64,000 bases of DNA from Pleurostoma richardsiae (taxonomy: Eukaryota; Ascomycota; Sordariomycetes; Calosphaeriales; Pleurostomataceae): the NCBI GenBank assembly GCA_030052745.1, contig JANBVO010000017.1:62001-126000 (forward strand). Direction: 5' to 3'. Shown in pieces: positions 34,719-45,711 of this stretch. Position numbers and translations under genes: made by a program. Every line of letters begins with the position of its first letter. Position 1 is the first letter of the stretch. The notes under the pieces were generated by a model. That model did not search any database. It saw only the letters and a program-made list of their open reading frames with translations, and was not told the DNA's origin.

Positions 34719-35957
34719 ATGAGCGGAATCCTGAAAGCCTTCACCGGCGTCACCGTCATCCTGAACCGCGCGCTAGCTTGGCTAGATTACGGGGTGCATT
34801 ATGCCAGCGGCTATATCCTGTACTACGTCTTCCATGGCATGAAGCCGCAGACGCACACTCGGCCTGGTAAGACCAGTGACGGTCGTGTCTACTCGCCCAG
34901 CGTCGTCGTGACGGGGGCCAGCGAGGGCATCGGCCTCGCCACGGCACTGCACCTTGCCTCCAAGGGCTACAACGTCTTCGCAGGCGTCAAGGACAAATCT
35001 GAGATTCAGAAGGTCAAGGATGCAGTGGAGAACACCCCAGCCAGCCAGAGACAGACGCACGGCGCCCTGCACGCCGTGGTCATGGACGTGCTTTCTCAAG
35101 AGTCCATCAACAAATGCGCCTGCCATGTTGAGTCGCTGCTCGAGGGCGACACAGACAGGCCGTTGGTGGCCATCATCAACAACGCCGGCTGCTGCATGAT
35201 CTCGCCGATGGAGCTCACGCCTGAGGAGGACGTGCGGCGCGTCTTCGAGCTCGACTTCTGGGCGTACGTTGCCGTCATCCGGGCCTTTCTGCCCATCATC
35301 AAGCAGAACAAGGGACGTTTCATCAATGTCGGCAGCTACGGCAGTTACGTCAACCCGCCGCTGTGGGTGCCGTACTGCGCAGTCAAGGCGGCCATGGAGG
35401 GCATGACGCGCGCGTGGCGGATGGAGCTTATGCCTTTTGGTGTCGGTAGGTTGTCGCGCAGTGTCCCGTCTTGCTAAGCTGTCTAGACTGACCGCTTCAG
35501 GCATGACCTCGATCCGCCCCGGATGGACGAGGAGCGGCGGGATCGGGCCGACGATACGCGGTGCATGGGACAAGTATTTTGAAAGTGTAGAGAAGGGTGC
35601 TATTGGGGTCGACAGCCTGGGTGCTGTCATCAGTACTGGTAAGCCGATCGGGGCGGCAGAGGAGAAGATTTACCGGCCCATGATTGAAAAATGGTGAGGG
35701 AGACCCAAGGGACATTGTTCTGAGATCTGAATGCTGATTGTGCACGGCGAAGGTACAATCTCACTACCCTTGCAGCCGACGGCGCGGCCCAGCCCGCAGA
35801 GGCGGTGGCTGCGACTGTTCACGATGCCTTATCGGACAAGTTCTTGCTGCCTTACTACACTCCAGGGTATGACGCTCTGCTCGGACAGGCCATCAGAGAT
35901 TTAGTGCCGGAGAGCGTCTTCGAGTACACTGAGGCGAAGACGTTCGGTTGTCTTTAG
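34719..35957 (+). CDS. Short-chain dehydrogenase/reductase, membrane-associated
   Basis: Three exons (34719-35445, 35501-35693, 35753-35957) give 374 residues. The classical SDR Rossmann motif is VVVTGASEGIGLA (residues 62-74), followed by NNAG (154-157), the Ser in NVGSYGSY (203-210), and the active-site YCAVK (219-223). The 60-residue N-terminus with an amphipathic or membrane stretch (DYGVHYASGYILYYVFHG) and the extended C-terminal half resemble 17-beta-HSD/retinol-dehydrogenase-like SDRs anchored to the endoplasmic reticulum or lipid droplets. The substrate is unknown. It follows the NCS1 gene on the same strand after 340 nt. It may belong to the nitrogen block or simply be a neighbour. 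The next gene is convergent after 366 nt of unremarkable sequence. Confidence 0.9.
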
Positions 35958-36323
35958 GACGGGGAATCCCCTTCAAGTACCTCGTCGGCCACCGCCGGGT
36001 TGTCTAGAGAACTTTCTGAGTCCGGAAACGCTGAAGTTCCCAGTGGCAAACATCTACGCTCGATGCTTTCATCTGATGCCAAACTACCTTGTACCCAGTT
36101 TGTGATAAAACTTCCCGTCCAGAAACAGGCTATGTGTGTCGAGTATATCTGGTCGCTGTATTTTTGCAGTTCAAGGCTGCTCTCTTGATGTTTAATTTCA
36201 AAGGGAAGGTTATCTTGCTATGTAACAGCAGCATGTTTGACACGTGCGCGGGTACATACGAGGCCCTCATACTCCTCTTGACGAAGCCAGCCGAATATTC
36301 GACCTGGTCTCCTTTGAAGTGCG

Positions 36324-37787
36324 TTAGATCTTCTGCACCGAGATGTTATCAAACAGTGCCATCACCAGGAAGACCCGCACACCGTCAGCTCCATTGATGT
36401 AAGTGCTGTCCGTCACAGATATCTTGGGCGTAACCATGTCTTCCACAAACACTTCAATAGTGCTACCCACAGCGACGACCCTCATGTGGACCTGATCGGC
36501 TGCAGTAACTGCTGCCGCCGCCAGCCCCAACTGGGTCCAACCACCGTCGGCCTTACCCAGAACAACTGTGCCACCGGTGCTGATTCCAGCGTAGTAACCG
36601 GCGTACGCGTCAACGTTGGTGCTCAGAGATGTAGCGCGGAAGACCACTGCTGCGTCGCCAGCACCAGAAGTAACCGTCACGTCTGCGTCGTAGATGAAGT
36701 TCGTAAAGTTAGTGTCGACGAGCGCCTTACCCCCGGCTGATGAAGCCGCCACGAGCTGGCCGTCTGCGACCGGGAAAGATCCGCCATAGGTCTTCCACCC
36801 GATCATGTTTCCGTTCTCAAAGTTGTCCTTCACCAGCATCGTCACCTGCTCGATCGTGCCATCGTCATTAAGGTACATACGGTCGTAGCACACGACCCGG
36901 TGGTTGCCGTCCGTCTCGCTCAGCGGCCGGCGGTGGTAAACGATGTACCAGATGTCCGTACCGGGGACGTTCATCACCCCGTTGTGCCCGGACCCTGTCG
37001 CCACCGCCGAGTCTTGCTGTAGGATCTTGGCAACGCGGTCGAACGGACCCAGCGGCAAGTCGGACATGGCGTACGAGACGGCGTAGTCCGGGCCCGTCCA
37101 CCCGCCCTCGGACCACATCATGTAGTAGGTCCCGTTGAGCTTGAACATCTGCGGGCCCTCGACATAGTTGGTCGGCGTGATCTCCCGGAACTGCGTCCCG
37201 TCCGGCAGCGTCCCGAGGCTAATCATATCCTCGTTCAGTAATGCGACGTTCGCATGCGAGTGGCCCCCGTAGTAGATGTATGCCTGCCGGCCATCGTCGA
37301 CGAAGACGTCCTGGTCGATGGGCTGTGCACCATTGTGGTATGCCCCGATCAGGGGTGCGCCGATGGCGTCAATGTACCGCCCTTCTGGCCGGTCGGCCAC
37401 GCCCACACCAAATCCGCCCAGCTCGCTGTCGGACTGGATGCCATTAGCGGCGAAGTAGAGGTAGTACTTGCCGTTGCGGCTGACTGGCGCCGGGGCCCAA
37501 ACTGCGCGTGTTGCCCACGTGAAGTTGGCAGTTGTCAGGACGTTGGGGTGTTTAGTCCAGTTGACGAGGTCGGAGGAGGAGAAGGCGTCCAGGTATGTTT
37601 GCTCGTCGTAGGGGTAGGACGATGTGGGATACACCCAGTACAGCCCGTCGTATATCGCGGTGTCTGGATCGGCATACCATCCGTCCACGATTGGATTACC
37701 GGCCTCAGCTGTCGTGTAGTCCGGAACTGCGGCGTGGAGCCTTTGTGCAGCCAACGCCAAGGATGCGGCCGAGATCAGCGAACGCAT
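36324..37787 (-). CDS. Secreted GH43 glycosidase with C-terminal LamG/CBM66-like domain
   Basis: This is a single exon of 487 residues. MRSLISAASLALAAQRLHAA is a signal peptide. The five-bladed GH43 catalytic domain shows WYADPD (Asp 40), AQPIDQDVFVDDG (Asp 158, with Asp 160 also possible) and NYVEGPQMF (Glu 210). These are the base, pKa modulator and acid expected for arabinofuranosidase/xylosidase-type GH43 enzymes. From about residue 340 a jelly-roll-like domain (NFENGNMIGWKTYGGSFPV to DGVRVFLVMALFDNISV) resembles CBM66/LamG modules. The enzyme should trim plant cell-wall side chains, most likely arabinose or xylose, outside the cell. The subfamily was not determined. The longer upstream frame (to 37868) is not used because it precedes the signal peptide. 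Confidence 0.92.
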   Translation of the reverse strand: MRSLISAASLALAAQRLHAAVPDYTTAEAGNPIVDGWYADPDTAIYDGLYWVYPTSSYPYDEQTYLDAFSSSDLVNWTKHPNVLTTANFTWATRAVWAPAPVSRNGKYYLYFAANGIQSDSELGGFGVGVADRPEGRYIDAIGAPLIGAYHNGAQPIDQDVFVDDGRQAYIYYGGHSHANVALLNEDMISLGTLPDGTQFREITPTNYVEGPQMFKLNGTYYMMWSEGGWTGPDYAVSYAMSDLPLGPFDRVAKILQQDSAVATGSGHNGVMNVPGTDIWYIVYHRRPLSETDGNHRVVCYDRMYLNDDGTIEQVTMLVKDNFENGNMIGWKTYGGSFPVADGQLVAASSAGGKALVDTNFTNFIYDADVTVTSGAGDAAVVFRATSLSTNVDAYAGYYAGISTGGTVVLGKADGGWTQLGLAAAAVTAADQVHMRVVAVGSTIEVFVEDMVTPKISVTDSTYINGADGVRVFLVMALFDNISVQKI

Positions 37788-38505
37788 CTTCGCAGCCCAG
37801 CTTCGATGCTGTGTTCCTGACCGGACCGTGAAAGTAGGTGTTAAGAGATTTGGAGGCGGAACTGACACCCAACGCCATCGTTGAAGTCAGCCCTCACACT
37901 ATGTATGATCAACTCCCGAACGTGGGATGCAGATTACAAGTCCCTGATCTGCGACGCCCAGCGGCAATGGAGCTGAGACCTTCCATATCCAATCTAAGTC
38001 GTTCTCAGACCCTTGGGCCATGGATCCTTCGGGCCTACAGTACCCCACTGCAACCCCGCGATATTACCCAGATCCCACCAGAGTCTCGTTATTTAGGTGC
38101 CATGGGTGGCTGCCCTGGGAAAGCCAGGAGTTCCTAAGAATATGGTCGCTCGTCGGGGAATTGACAGCGGCCCGATTGAGCCAGCGTCTCCGATGTGACG
38201 TTTCCTCTTCTCCACTCCTTCAGCGCCTACACGTAGGTTTTGCCAATGCACTCGGGGCATATTCAGTTACTTGGGCTCCATTCAGAAAACAGTATATTTC
38301 TCCTGTTTTACAGGCACAAGTTGGTTGTCGTCGGTAAGGAGTGTGATCCTGATAGTGTCTGATAGCTCCCACTAACCTTTACACTCAGGCGGCCCTCTTC
38401 CTGTCCAAGACGACAAAGTGACAAGCGATTCAATGTCAAATGTGTTCCTTATTCCCTGCCGGGTATCCTTCCGTAGTAGACATCATCTTTTCACTCTCCC
38501 GGCCC
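37788..38505. other. Spacer upstream of the GH43 gene
   Basis: About 720 nt, with no gene recognised. It carries the promoter of the minus-strand GH43 gene and the 3' flank of the small G/V/T-rich gene. Confidence 0.5.
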
Positions 38506-38790
38506 TTATTGAGTCTTCCACTCTCCCGCATCTCTGGCGCTCTTGGCGACTCCCTGGCCGGCCCCTTCGACCGTGTCACCGACGCTGCCGACAGCATCGC
38601 CGACGGGTCGTCCCACACCACCGGTGACTCCAGTGACCGTCTCGCCGAGGCCCCTGCTCGCTCCGCCAACCACGCCGCCGACGGTGTTGGTCACGCCGGA
38701 GAGTGTGTTGCCGAGGGTCGATGTGCCTGTCTTTGCGACTCCGGTGACGCCAGACTCCTGCTCGTCTTTCTTGTCGAAGACGTTGGACAT
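38506..38790 (-). CDS. Small Gly/Val/Thr-rich repeat protein, LEA-like
   Basis: A 94-residue frame starts MSNVFDKKDEQESGV and is followed by imperfect 7-11-residue units of the type G-x-T-V-x-G-V and G-D-x-V (for example TLGNTLSGVTNTVGGVVGG and GDAVGSVGDTVEGAG). Only one Phe and one Trp are present, and there is no signal peptide. Such hydrophilic, glycine-rich repeat proteins are frequent in filamentous ascomycetes and resemble late-embryogenesis-abundant or stress-protective proteins, but no function is established here. The start has a good context. A few residues at the C-terminus may be altered by an unrecognised intron. The shadow frames on the other strand are caused by the same repeats. 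Confidence 0.6.
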   Translation of the reverse strand: MSNVFDKKDEQESGVTGVAKTGTSTLGNTLSGVTNTVGGVVGGASRGLGETVTGVTGGVGRPVGDAVGSVGDTVEGAGQGVAKSARDAGEWKTQ

Positions 38791-39652
38791 TGTGTACGTG
38801 ATAAGCGTGTGATCGGTTGTGGCTCAAGAATGGTTTTGGGCGAGTTTGAATTCAAGGGAATAGAGATCTGTGAGAAAACTAGGAGTGAGAGCAATCGATT
38901 TGAGACTCGATGTAAGGTGATTCAGTCCTATATAGGCTCGTTCGGACTCTGAACAAGCTGCATGGGCAACACCTATGATGCAACGGCCCAGGATGTGTGG
39001 CTGATGTCGCCACAGGGATCGACATGCTCCTAGAGGCGATCGCCGCCCCTGATTCGCCGACGAGACAGCCCAAACGGCCAGAACAAGGACTTGGGCTCGG
39101 TGGACACCACCATGATATCTCTTCTGACGCGTCGACCGATGCTGCAATAGACCTCTCAAAGGATGGAACGAAGCCACAGTCCCACTAAAGCAAAGAGGGG
39201 TCCGAAGGGAACGAGGGTGCCACTGCTACTCGCCTCCACAGCCTCCAGGCCTCGAGCTAGAGACAGAGCACAAGACGGGACGAGGTGTATCCAGTTGTAC
39301 CTCTTCAGCAGTTGGGTAGTCACACATCTAATAGAATACCATACGCGAGATCTCACGTTCATTGCAGGAGACCCATGTGGTACCGGCGTGTGAGTTGGGG
39401 TTAATCGTCGCGACCTAACGGTGCAGATGGCGCTGCACTGCCGCGAGCCGGGAACAGGCAAGCAGTCCATGCTCGTGACATGGGCTTGGCTGCCCTCTTT
39501 TCTGCCTGCGAATGCTTGCATTCCGTCAGTATATCTGTGGTATCGCTATGAACCCTCGCTGTAATTGGAATTACCATGCCATCATCAACCGCTGAAGACC
39601 CATGTGCGTTTCCATTTTCTCCATCCAATACGGAGTCGCCCGGCTTCGATGA
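38791..39652. other. Spacer, no gene recognised
   Basis: About 860 nt. Short frames on both strands (such as 39156-39521) lack motifs. It probably carries the promoter of the small repeat protein. Confidence 0.5.
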
Positions 39653-41505
39653 TTAACTGCCCGAAGTTTTCTTTCGCCAGTCCAAGACATCGCACCACAG
39701 AGCTCTTCCTACTTCCTCATGGACGTACGAGTTCCACAGGACGCTGTCCAGCTTTCCTTGGATCGCATCCCAGGACAACTCAGTGCCGGAACGGGACTCC
39801 ACCCAGACAATGATTTGCTCCAGGAACCACATGTGGACTTCTGTGCCCTGCGCTGCCGCTATTCCGCCCATAAACAAGAGCCACAGCATGAGAGGTGAAG
39901 TGTCTAGGGTACAGTGGCATTTGAACGTATAAATGCTGACGTAGCTGTAGAGCCTGTCAACCAGCCTTGAAGACTGGGGCTTGAGGAACTCGAGCGGCCG
40001 TGCCAGAGTCTTGACATAGATGAGAAGAGCAATGCGCAACGCCTTGTCGATGAGGTTGGCCTCCTCATGCCGGAATTCTAGGAGGTGGTACTGGAAATCG
40101 AACATACTGTCGTCAAAGGACGTCGGCTCGATCTTTCTCCGCTCTGCCAGAGCTCGCCTCATGGCGTCGTTGAGCTCGTAAAGCCGTTGGAAGAGGCGTG
40201 CCAGCCCGGGTTTAATGCCATAGACCTCTTCATAGTGGATTTGCAGACCACATCCAGGGTCTGGAACGGTGACATAGGTGTCTAGAACAGGAGGGAACTG
40301 GTCGCAGTGTGGGAGGGGTGGATGCTCGTCTATATCTGCGGCCGGGTCCAGGACGGCTCTATGTCCATATTAGCTCGTGACAAACAACGGAAAGTATTGT
40401 CGGAAAAGGCTCAAGCGTACCGATAGAGCTTGGACCTGATCTTCTTTTCCACATTAGCCATGCCTCCCTTCGCCCGAATCATTCCGGCTAGTCCTCGAGC
40501 ATGTAGCCAGGAACTATCTGTGCTGGCTGCAAAGTTCTGTCATATTCTGTTTAGCAGGGGCAAAGTAAGTCTGAAGATAGGATAGTGAAGAAAGACCGGA
40601 AAAAGTATCAAGTGTAACGCTATAAGAATCGCAGGCCACGCACATTGACAAGCGCCATACATGAGACGGCGCCTAGGGTCTCATCTGACAAGTGTCCAGG
40701 AGTGCAGAGTCGGTTGTTCAAGCGTACCAGGGCTTCGTTGAAGAGAAACACGGCATCTCTCTGGCTTGCCTCGCAGCCAGTCATGAAAGCAAGACTGCGC
40801 GCCGAGACGTACAGAGTCGCGTAGAACCAAGTCTCGTCTGAGAGGGCCATAGGCAGCCAGTCCGTCCTGGCAGGGTTGAAAAGCAAAAGAGACTCGTGCG
40901 GATAGGCGGCGGAGGCGGCCTTGTAAAAATCTACCTTCCAGTTAAGACCCCTCTTACTCTGTGATATCTCGATGAAGTTACTCACAGAAATCCACGTAAA
41001 AATGGGCCTCTCGTGACAGACCAGATGGCTCGGTAAACGGAGTTGCGCATGGGAAGCTCTGTGGCGTTGACCGCGAACTTGGAGAAGAGTGGGACAGATT
41101 GGATGCTGAGGGAGGAGGTGCTGATTTCCTCTTTGAGCACTTTTGAGGCATGCCTCCATCTCCTGCTGGCGTCTGGGTGTCTTGCCGAACAGCTGTTGAC
41201 GTTTGGGAACGAAGTCTCGGCTTCCGACCCTTGTTCGGACACGTCGCGTAGTTCACAAATTTGACAGGCCGAGAAGCGCCATCACTCCGCTTGTTTGGAC
41301 GTATAGCCCAAATTCTGTCGTCTTTCAGCTCATAGCTGCCGATGGAGAGTGAGAGGTCTCCGTTGCGGGCCCTGTTACGCGAGGGCTGGTGGAAGGACAC
41401 ATCGCGGAGCGACTGACAGCCCCCTTTCAACCCGAACGCCTTCTGCACCAAGATAACCGGCTGGGATGGGAGTATTAAGCTTTCCTGGGCTTCTAAACGT
41501 GGCAT
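39653..41505 (-). CDS. Fungal transcription-factor-like protein (fungal_trans_2/tachykinin-family type)
   Basis: Four exons (41505-40986, 40930-40644, 40536-40421, 40358-39653) give about 542 residues. The C-terminal three exons fit together in phase and look like the all-helical fungal_trans_2 (DUF3468) region. Examples are DETWFYATLYVSARSLAF, HLSDETLGAVSCMALVNN, SWLHARGLAGMIRAKGGM, LDTYVTVPDPGCGLQIHYE and LIDKALRIALLIYVKTLA. The N-terminus has a short conserved-looking block PVKFVNYATCPNKGRKPRLR and a Ser/Pro-rich stretch, but no zinc cluster. That matches the 'tachykinin family' of fungal regulators, which lack a recognisable DNA-binding domain. The start and the exact reading of 40,986-41,240 are uncertain, because another frame is also open there. 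It lies among secreted carbohydrate-active genes and could regulate them, though I have no direct sign of this. Confidence 0.68.
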
Positions 41506-42177
41506 AGCGTCAAGCACTGCTAAAATGGGCAACGACCCTAGAGATGAAAAGCCACCGATTGAGGGGGGATGGAATTATATTTTTCAGCATCAACGCTTCT
41601 CAAGTTAAACATGACGAATCGAGGTTACAGGCGCTAGTTCGTTTTGGGAATCTTTTGCCCGAAGTGGTAACCGAAATGGATCTGCCCCATTGTGGTACGG
41701 CAACGGTCGTAGATCACCTGGACGAGCCAATGGAGCGCTGAGCGTGGAGGCTGACTACCTAGGTAGGTGATGCTCTAGACTACACCGCTTCGTCCATGAT
41801 GTCTGACTCAGCTGTCAACAATTAGGGCGTTAAGCCTGACCGGAACGGCAATTACCCGACCACCTGAGCTTAGGATGAATTCGAGGTAGAGCGCGCTTTT
41901 ACGGCGATCACGGGCTTCTATACTGGTAAGCTTGCTAGCCTGACTTGGGATTATTGTTGAGCAGTGTTGGTATTTCTAGGCCTGACTGTACTGGCTCGGA
42001 CTAAGCACGCCCTTCTGTACCTCGCAACCGGGAGAGTCATCGAGGCGGCAAGGAAAAAGAGTGCTTGATGTCGGAAAACCAAACTATCTTAGATAGGAAA
42101 CCGAGTAGACTACCCCGTAAGTTCCGGTGGCTTGCCTCACCCATTATGCGTGGGTAGTCATCCTATTCTGCAAAAGA
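41506..42177. other. Spacer, no gene recognised
   Basis: About 670 nt between two minus-strand genes. It includes a TACCTAGGTAGG palindromic motif near 41757-41768 like the one at 3.8 kb. Confidence 0.5.
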
Positions 42178-42846
42178 TTACCATATAGGGCCTACACCCT
42201 TACTGGCGGCTTGGAACGTCGCAATCGCGTTCTTTGCTCGAGTCAGATCGATGTCGAAATGGCCCTTGGCTATGTTATGATACGGGATAGAACTATTGGT
42301 ACTAGCAGGAACTGCAACAGGTCTGTTGCTCGCCGCATATCCGAAAGTAGCATTGCTGTTCTTAGGATCGATCGACCCGCCGTACCAGTTGCTACAACCT
42401 TTGGCGCACAGGAAACTGGCAGTCCAGTGTGTTGCATTGACTGATGAAGTACTATATGTGATTAATGTCGTGTTGGCGTACGGCAACGGCGGATGATATT
42501 GACTATGAAAACAGTTGTTAGATTAGACTAGACATGGTCCTTATAGGACTAGGAACACCTACGTTGCCCAACGTGCTGTGACAATGACGTTTGTGCCACT
42601 CGGCCAAGCCACAACCAACGGACTCCTCAGCATGCATGCACCAGTTGCGAAAGCGGCCCATGTTACGTCAACCGGGGCGACAATGGACATCAGCAACGGA
42701 AAGGGGGCTGACGACACGTCAGGTATAGCGAGCTTGTAGGCAATACCGCTACTAGCATCGGCCCAAGCCGCGATGCTCAAGTTCTGGGCCGTAGCGGTTG
42801 ACGCAGCAACTGTTAGAAAAACAGGGTTTACGCTGAGGAACCTCAT
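42178..42846 (-). CDS. Secreted stand-alone AA8 (cellobiose-dehydrogenase-type) cytochrome domain
   Basis: Two exons (42846-42563, 42502-42178) give 202 residues. MRFLSVNPVFLTVAASTATA is the signal peptide. The rest fits the CDH cytochrome/DOMON (AA8) beta-sandwich: IAAWADASSGIAYKLAIP, GACMLRSPLVVAWPSGTN (probable axial Met), VTARWAT, SSVNATHWTASFLCAKGCSN and GHFDIDLTRAKNA (probable axial His). AA8 domains carry haem b and pass electrons, for example from CDH to lytic polysaccharide monooxygenases. Here no flavin dehydrogenase, CBM1 or GPI signal follows, so it would need a separate reductant or partner. It is divergent from the GH43 galactanase-like gene across 770 nt, so the two may be induced together. 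Confidence 0.8.
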
Positions 42847-43616
42847 GGTGACGGGCTTATGCTGAGACCATTAGACGCGGCAGCGATGTCGTCGTCCTCT
42901 GTGCAAGAAATAGTAAGTAAAAGCTGGAAGAACTGCACAAAAGGGCGCGGGGAGACAAGGCAGCCTAACTCCGGCCTGGTTGGCCGTGGCTCCGCTCCAT
43001 GGAGGACCAATGGTGGGCCATCGAGGAATTCCACGGAGCCGGACACATCCCTGAGCGGAACTTCGAATCGTCCGATTCCCGATGCTATATCCGTCAGCGT
43101 TCTGCCTCCTGCGCGAAACCGTCGCCCGAGTCCTCTCCGGATCCAAAAGACATCTTCTCTTGCTCAGAGGATTGCCTCACGCACGCCCGATCACCTTTCA
43201 GTCTGTCGAAGCCTGCAGTTGCCGCTGGTCAAGCACATCAGCTGACCTCGGCACCGACTCCGAGATTGCGGATACCGCGTCCCGAAGTGGAAGTTCGGGT
43301 TCACTATGCCGCAAGAGGGTGCAACCGCACGAGGGCAGGGAACTTTTTATGTGTAACATCGCTTGGCGCATCTAACTGATGCTAAATTGATGAGGGGGAG
43401 GTATCACCCGATGGCCGGCTCAATAAGGTTCCAGCTATCGGATTAATTCAATCAAACTCGTGATCGGAGGCAGCAATGGGACTTCCTCGTGTTGTGATAA
43501 CCCGAGGCCCCGCTGACTGATCTTAATTTTCTACGCATATAATGATGTATTCTTGTGCTGAGCATGGCTGCTGGTGGTGCTGCTTGGCAAGCTGCGGCTG
43601 GTAGACTTTCTTCACC
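42847..43616. other. Divergent spacer between AA8 and GH43-CBM35 genes
   Basis: This 770-nt region should hold both promoters. Frames of up to 128 codons on either strand have no motif and look fortuitous. Confidence 0.5.
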
Positions 43617-45536
43617 ATGTTGTTCTTGAGGTTCTGGTTTGCCAGCTTTATCGCCTCCCGCGTTTACGGGGCATCCTGGATAGCCCCGGGCGCGGTTTGG
43701 TATGATACTGACGGCAATAAGATTGATGCTCATGGAGGGGGGATTGTAAAGCGAGGAGATACCTTCTACTGGGTTGGGCAAAGTGCAAGCAGCGGTGCGC
43801 AGTAGCCTGATGAGCGGGAACATACAACACTGTACAGTGGCTTACTTTGGTTATAGCGGAGACGCCAATGATGTATTCATCGACAGATCTGCTCAACTGG
43901 AAGAATCTCGGCAAGCAAGCGTCTTCTGTCACCTATATGTGGAGGCCGAAGATTGCGAAACCCAACGGTTCGTTCTGGGTGAGTGCAGTCTCTCCGAGGA
44001 ACCGTCCTAGGCTGAGCCAGGAAAACTGATCACTTCGCCCCAGCTCTACGGCCAACAGGACCGATATGTTCTGTCTTTGAAGTCAGCGCAGATGATCGGA
44101 GGCTATGCAACTTCTGCCAAGGTCTACCTGCCGCCCAACGACTACTCCTACTCAGATACTGGCATGTTCTATGATGAAGACAACCGTGAGTCACACTGAA
44201 CAAGATCTCGGCTTGTCGTTATCATAGCTTACGGCCTCCTGTAGAAACCTGGTATATCCTGACCAGCGCGGACCATAACACAATCCAAATCAACATGATC
44301 AATTCCGATGGGGCAGTCGGTGACCGAATTGCAGCATTCAGTAAGTCTTGCCTAACTGCGCCCTGTAATTCATCCAGGATGACCAGCTAATGCATCCCCT
44401 CCCGATCCGTAGCTGGCGGCGCATATGAAGCCCCAGGAATATTCAAGGCTGGAGGTGTCTACTTCATGATCGTCTCTGGCAAGACGGGCTGGCGGGCAAA
44501 CCCCAACAAAGTCTTTTGGGCCACATCCCTTTCCGGCCCCTGGAGTGGGGGTACGGATATTGCACCGGAGGACCAGAACACTTACGGGTCTCAGAACACA
44601 TTCGAGCTTACTATCAAGGGGTCGCAGCAGACGACCTATGTTTATATGGGTGATGCATGGGACTCTAGTGGTTCCACCGGATCAAACTACGTTTGGTTAC
44701 CGATGTCTGTCGACACGAAGTAAGTTTTGCGAGAGTCTACACTTCAAGCAACACCGGAAGTCAGCCATTGGAATCGTTGCTTATCTAACGCTGTTAGCTC
44801 TCATACTGTGACCTTGCAGTATCACTCAATGTGGAAGGTTGACGTCAACACCGGTGTTGTCTCATACTCTAGCAGCAACAAGCGGTACGAGGCGGAGGAT
44901 GCCGTCCTTTCTGGCAGATCTAGTAAGCTACCTAGCTCACATAGGCAACACTCCTATCCACTGCTGACTTCCGTCTTAGCCGTCATACCCTGTGGCCATT
45001 GCGTCAGCAAGCGAGCTGTCCATAAGAGTAAGTCGTATGAGACGCTATTAGGTACTGAACTGTGCCCAGTCATGCTGAAGATCTCGCAGTTAGCCCGGGC
45101 AGTGAAGTTACTTTTCGCAACGTGACCGGCACTGGGGCGTTTCAGTGGCTCACTTTCCACTACAACGTTAATGATCCCGAAGGTATGCGAACATCCCGGT
45201 ACAGGTACATTGACTACGTTGCAGCTGACAGCCGTGAAGCGGGTCAAGCACACATCACTCTCAATGATGACGTGGTCCCGACAAACCTATCAGACCTGAA
45301 CTCCCGCGCTGGTTACCAATCTGAGATACCCGTTCAGTTGCGACTCTTTGAAGGCGATATCAACACTATCCGTGTTGGCGTCACTGGTTCAAAAGGTGCG
45401 TAAAACATCCTGTCCGCTTGCTTTGCCTTCATTACATTGGGATGGACCGAGCGCATGAACAAAGGTGCCGATCCGTAACTGATGCCACTTAGACTTCGAG
45501 ATCTCGCTAGATGGTATTGCCTTACATGATGACTAA
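43617..45536 (+). CDS. Exo-beta-1,3-galactanase-like GH43 (subfamily 24 type) with CBM35
   Basis: Ten exons give 441 residues: 43617-43794, 43857-43978, 44044-44185, 44245-44340, 44413-44719, 44798-44922, 44980-45027, 45090-45182, 45225-45395, 45493-45536. After a signal peptide of about 18 residues, the enzyme starts APGAVWYDTDGNKIDAHGGG. It continues YSSTDLLNWKNLGKQ, DTGMFYDEDNQTWYILTSAD, GGAYEAPGIFKAGGVYFMI and GSQNTFELTI. This is the pattern of GH43_24 beta-1,3-galactosidases that shave type II arabinogalactan. From about residue 310 a CBM35 follows (RYEAEDAVLSGRS, HCVSKRAVHK, GSEVTFRNVTGTG, NLSDLNSRAGYQ, DFEISLDGIAL). Exon 8 begins at CTCGCAG, the only acceptor that preserves frame. The loop between VGQS and YSSTD is short for the family. 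It is probably secreted and active on plant arabinogalactan. Confidence 0.88.
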
Positions 45537-45711
45537 CTCAACCTGGCTGCTAGTTTGTGGTCTTTGAGGGTTATGATACCGTCCATTCGCCTGTCGTGCG
45601 GCTTGGACATCGTTTACCACTCACTGTGGCAGTCCCGGGTTTTGACGTAAGTGAGGTAAACAAAGAGAATCTTCGATCAATAGCGAGGCTATGACACCCC
45701 TCTACACAATC

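Noticed and set aside
23002-36000. Secondary-metabolite gene cluster
   Set aside because: A regulator, transporters and an SDR are present, but there is no polyketide, peptide or terpene synthase; a catabolic reading fits the enzymes better.
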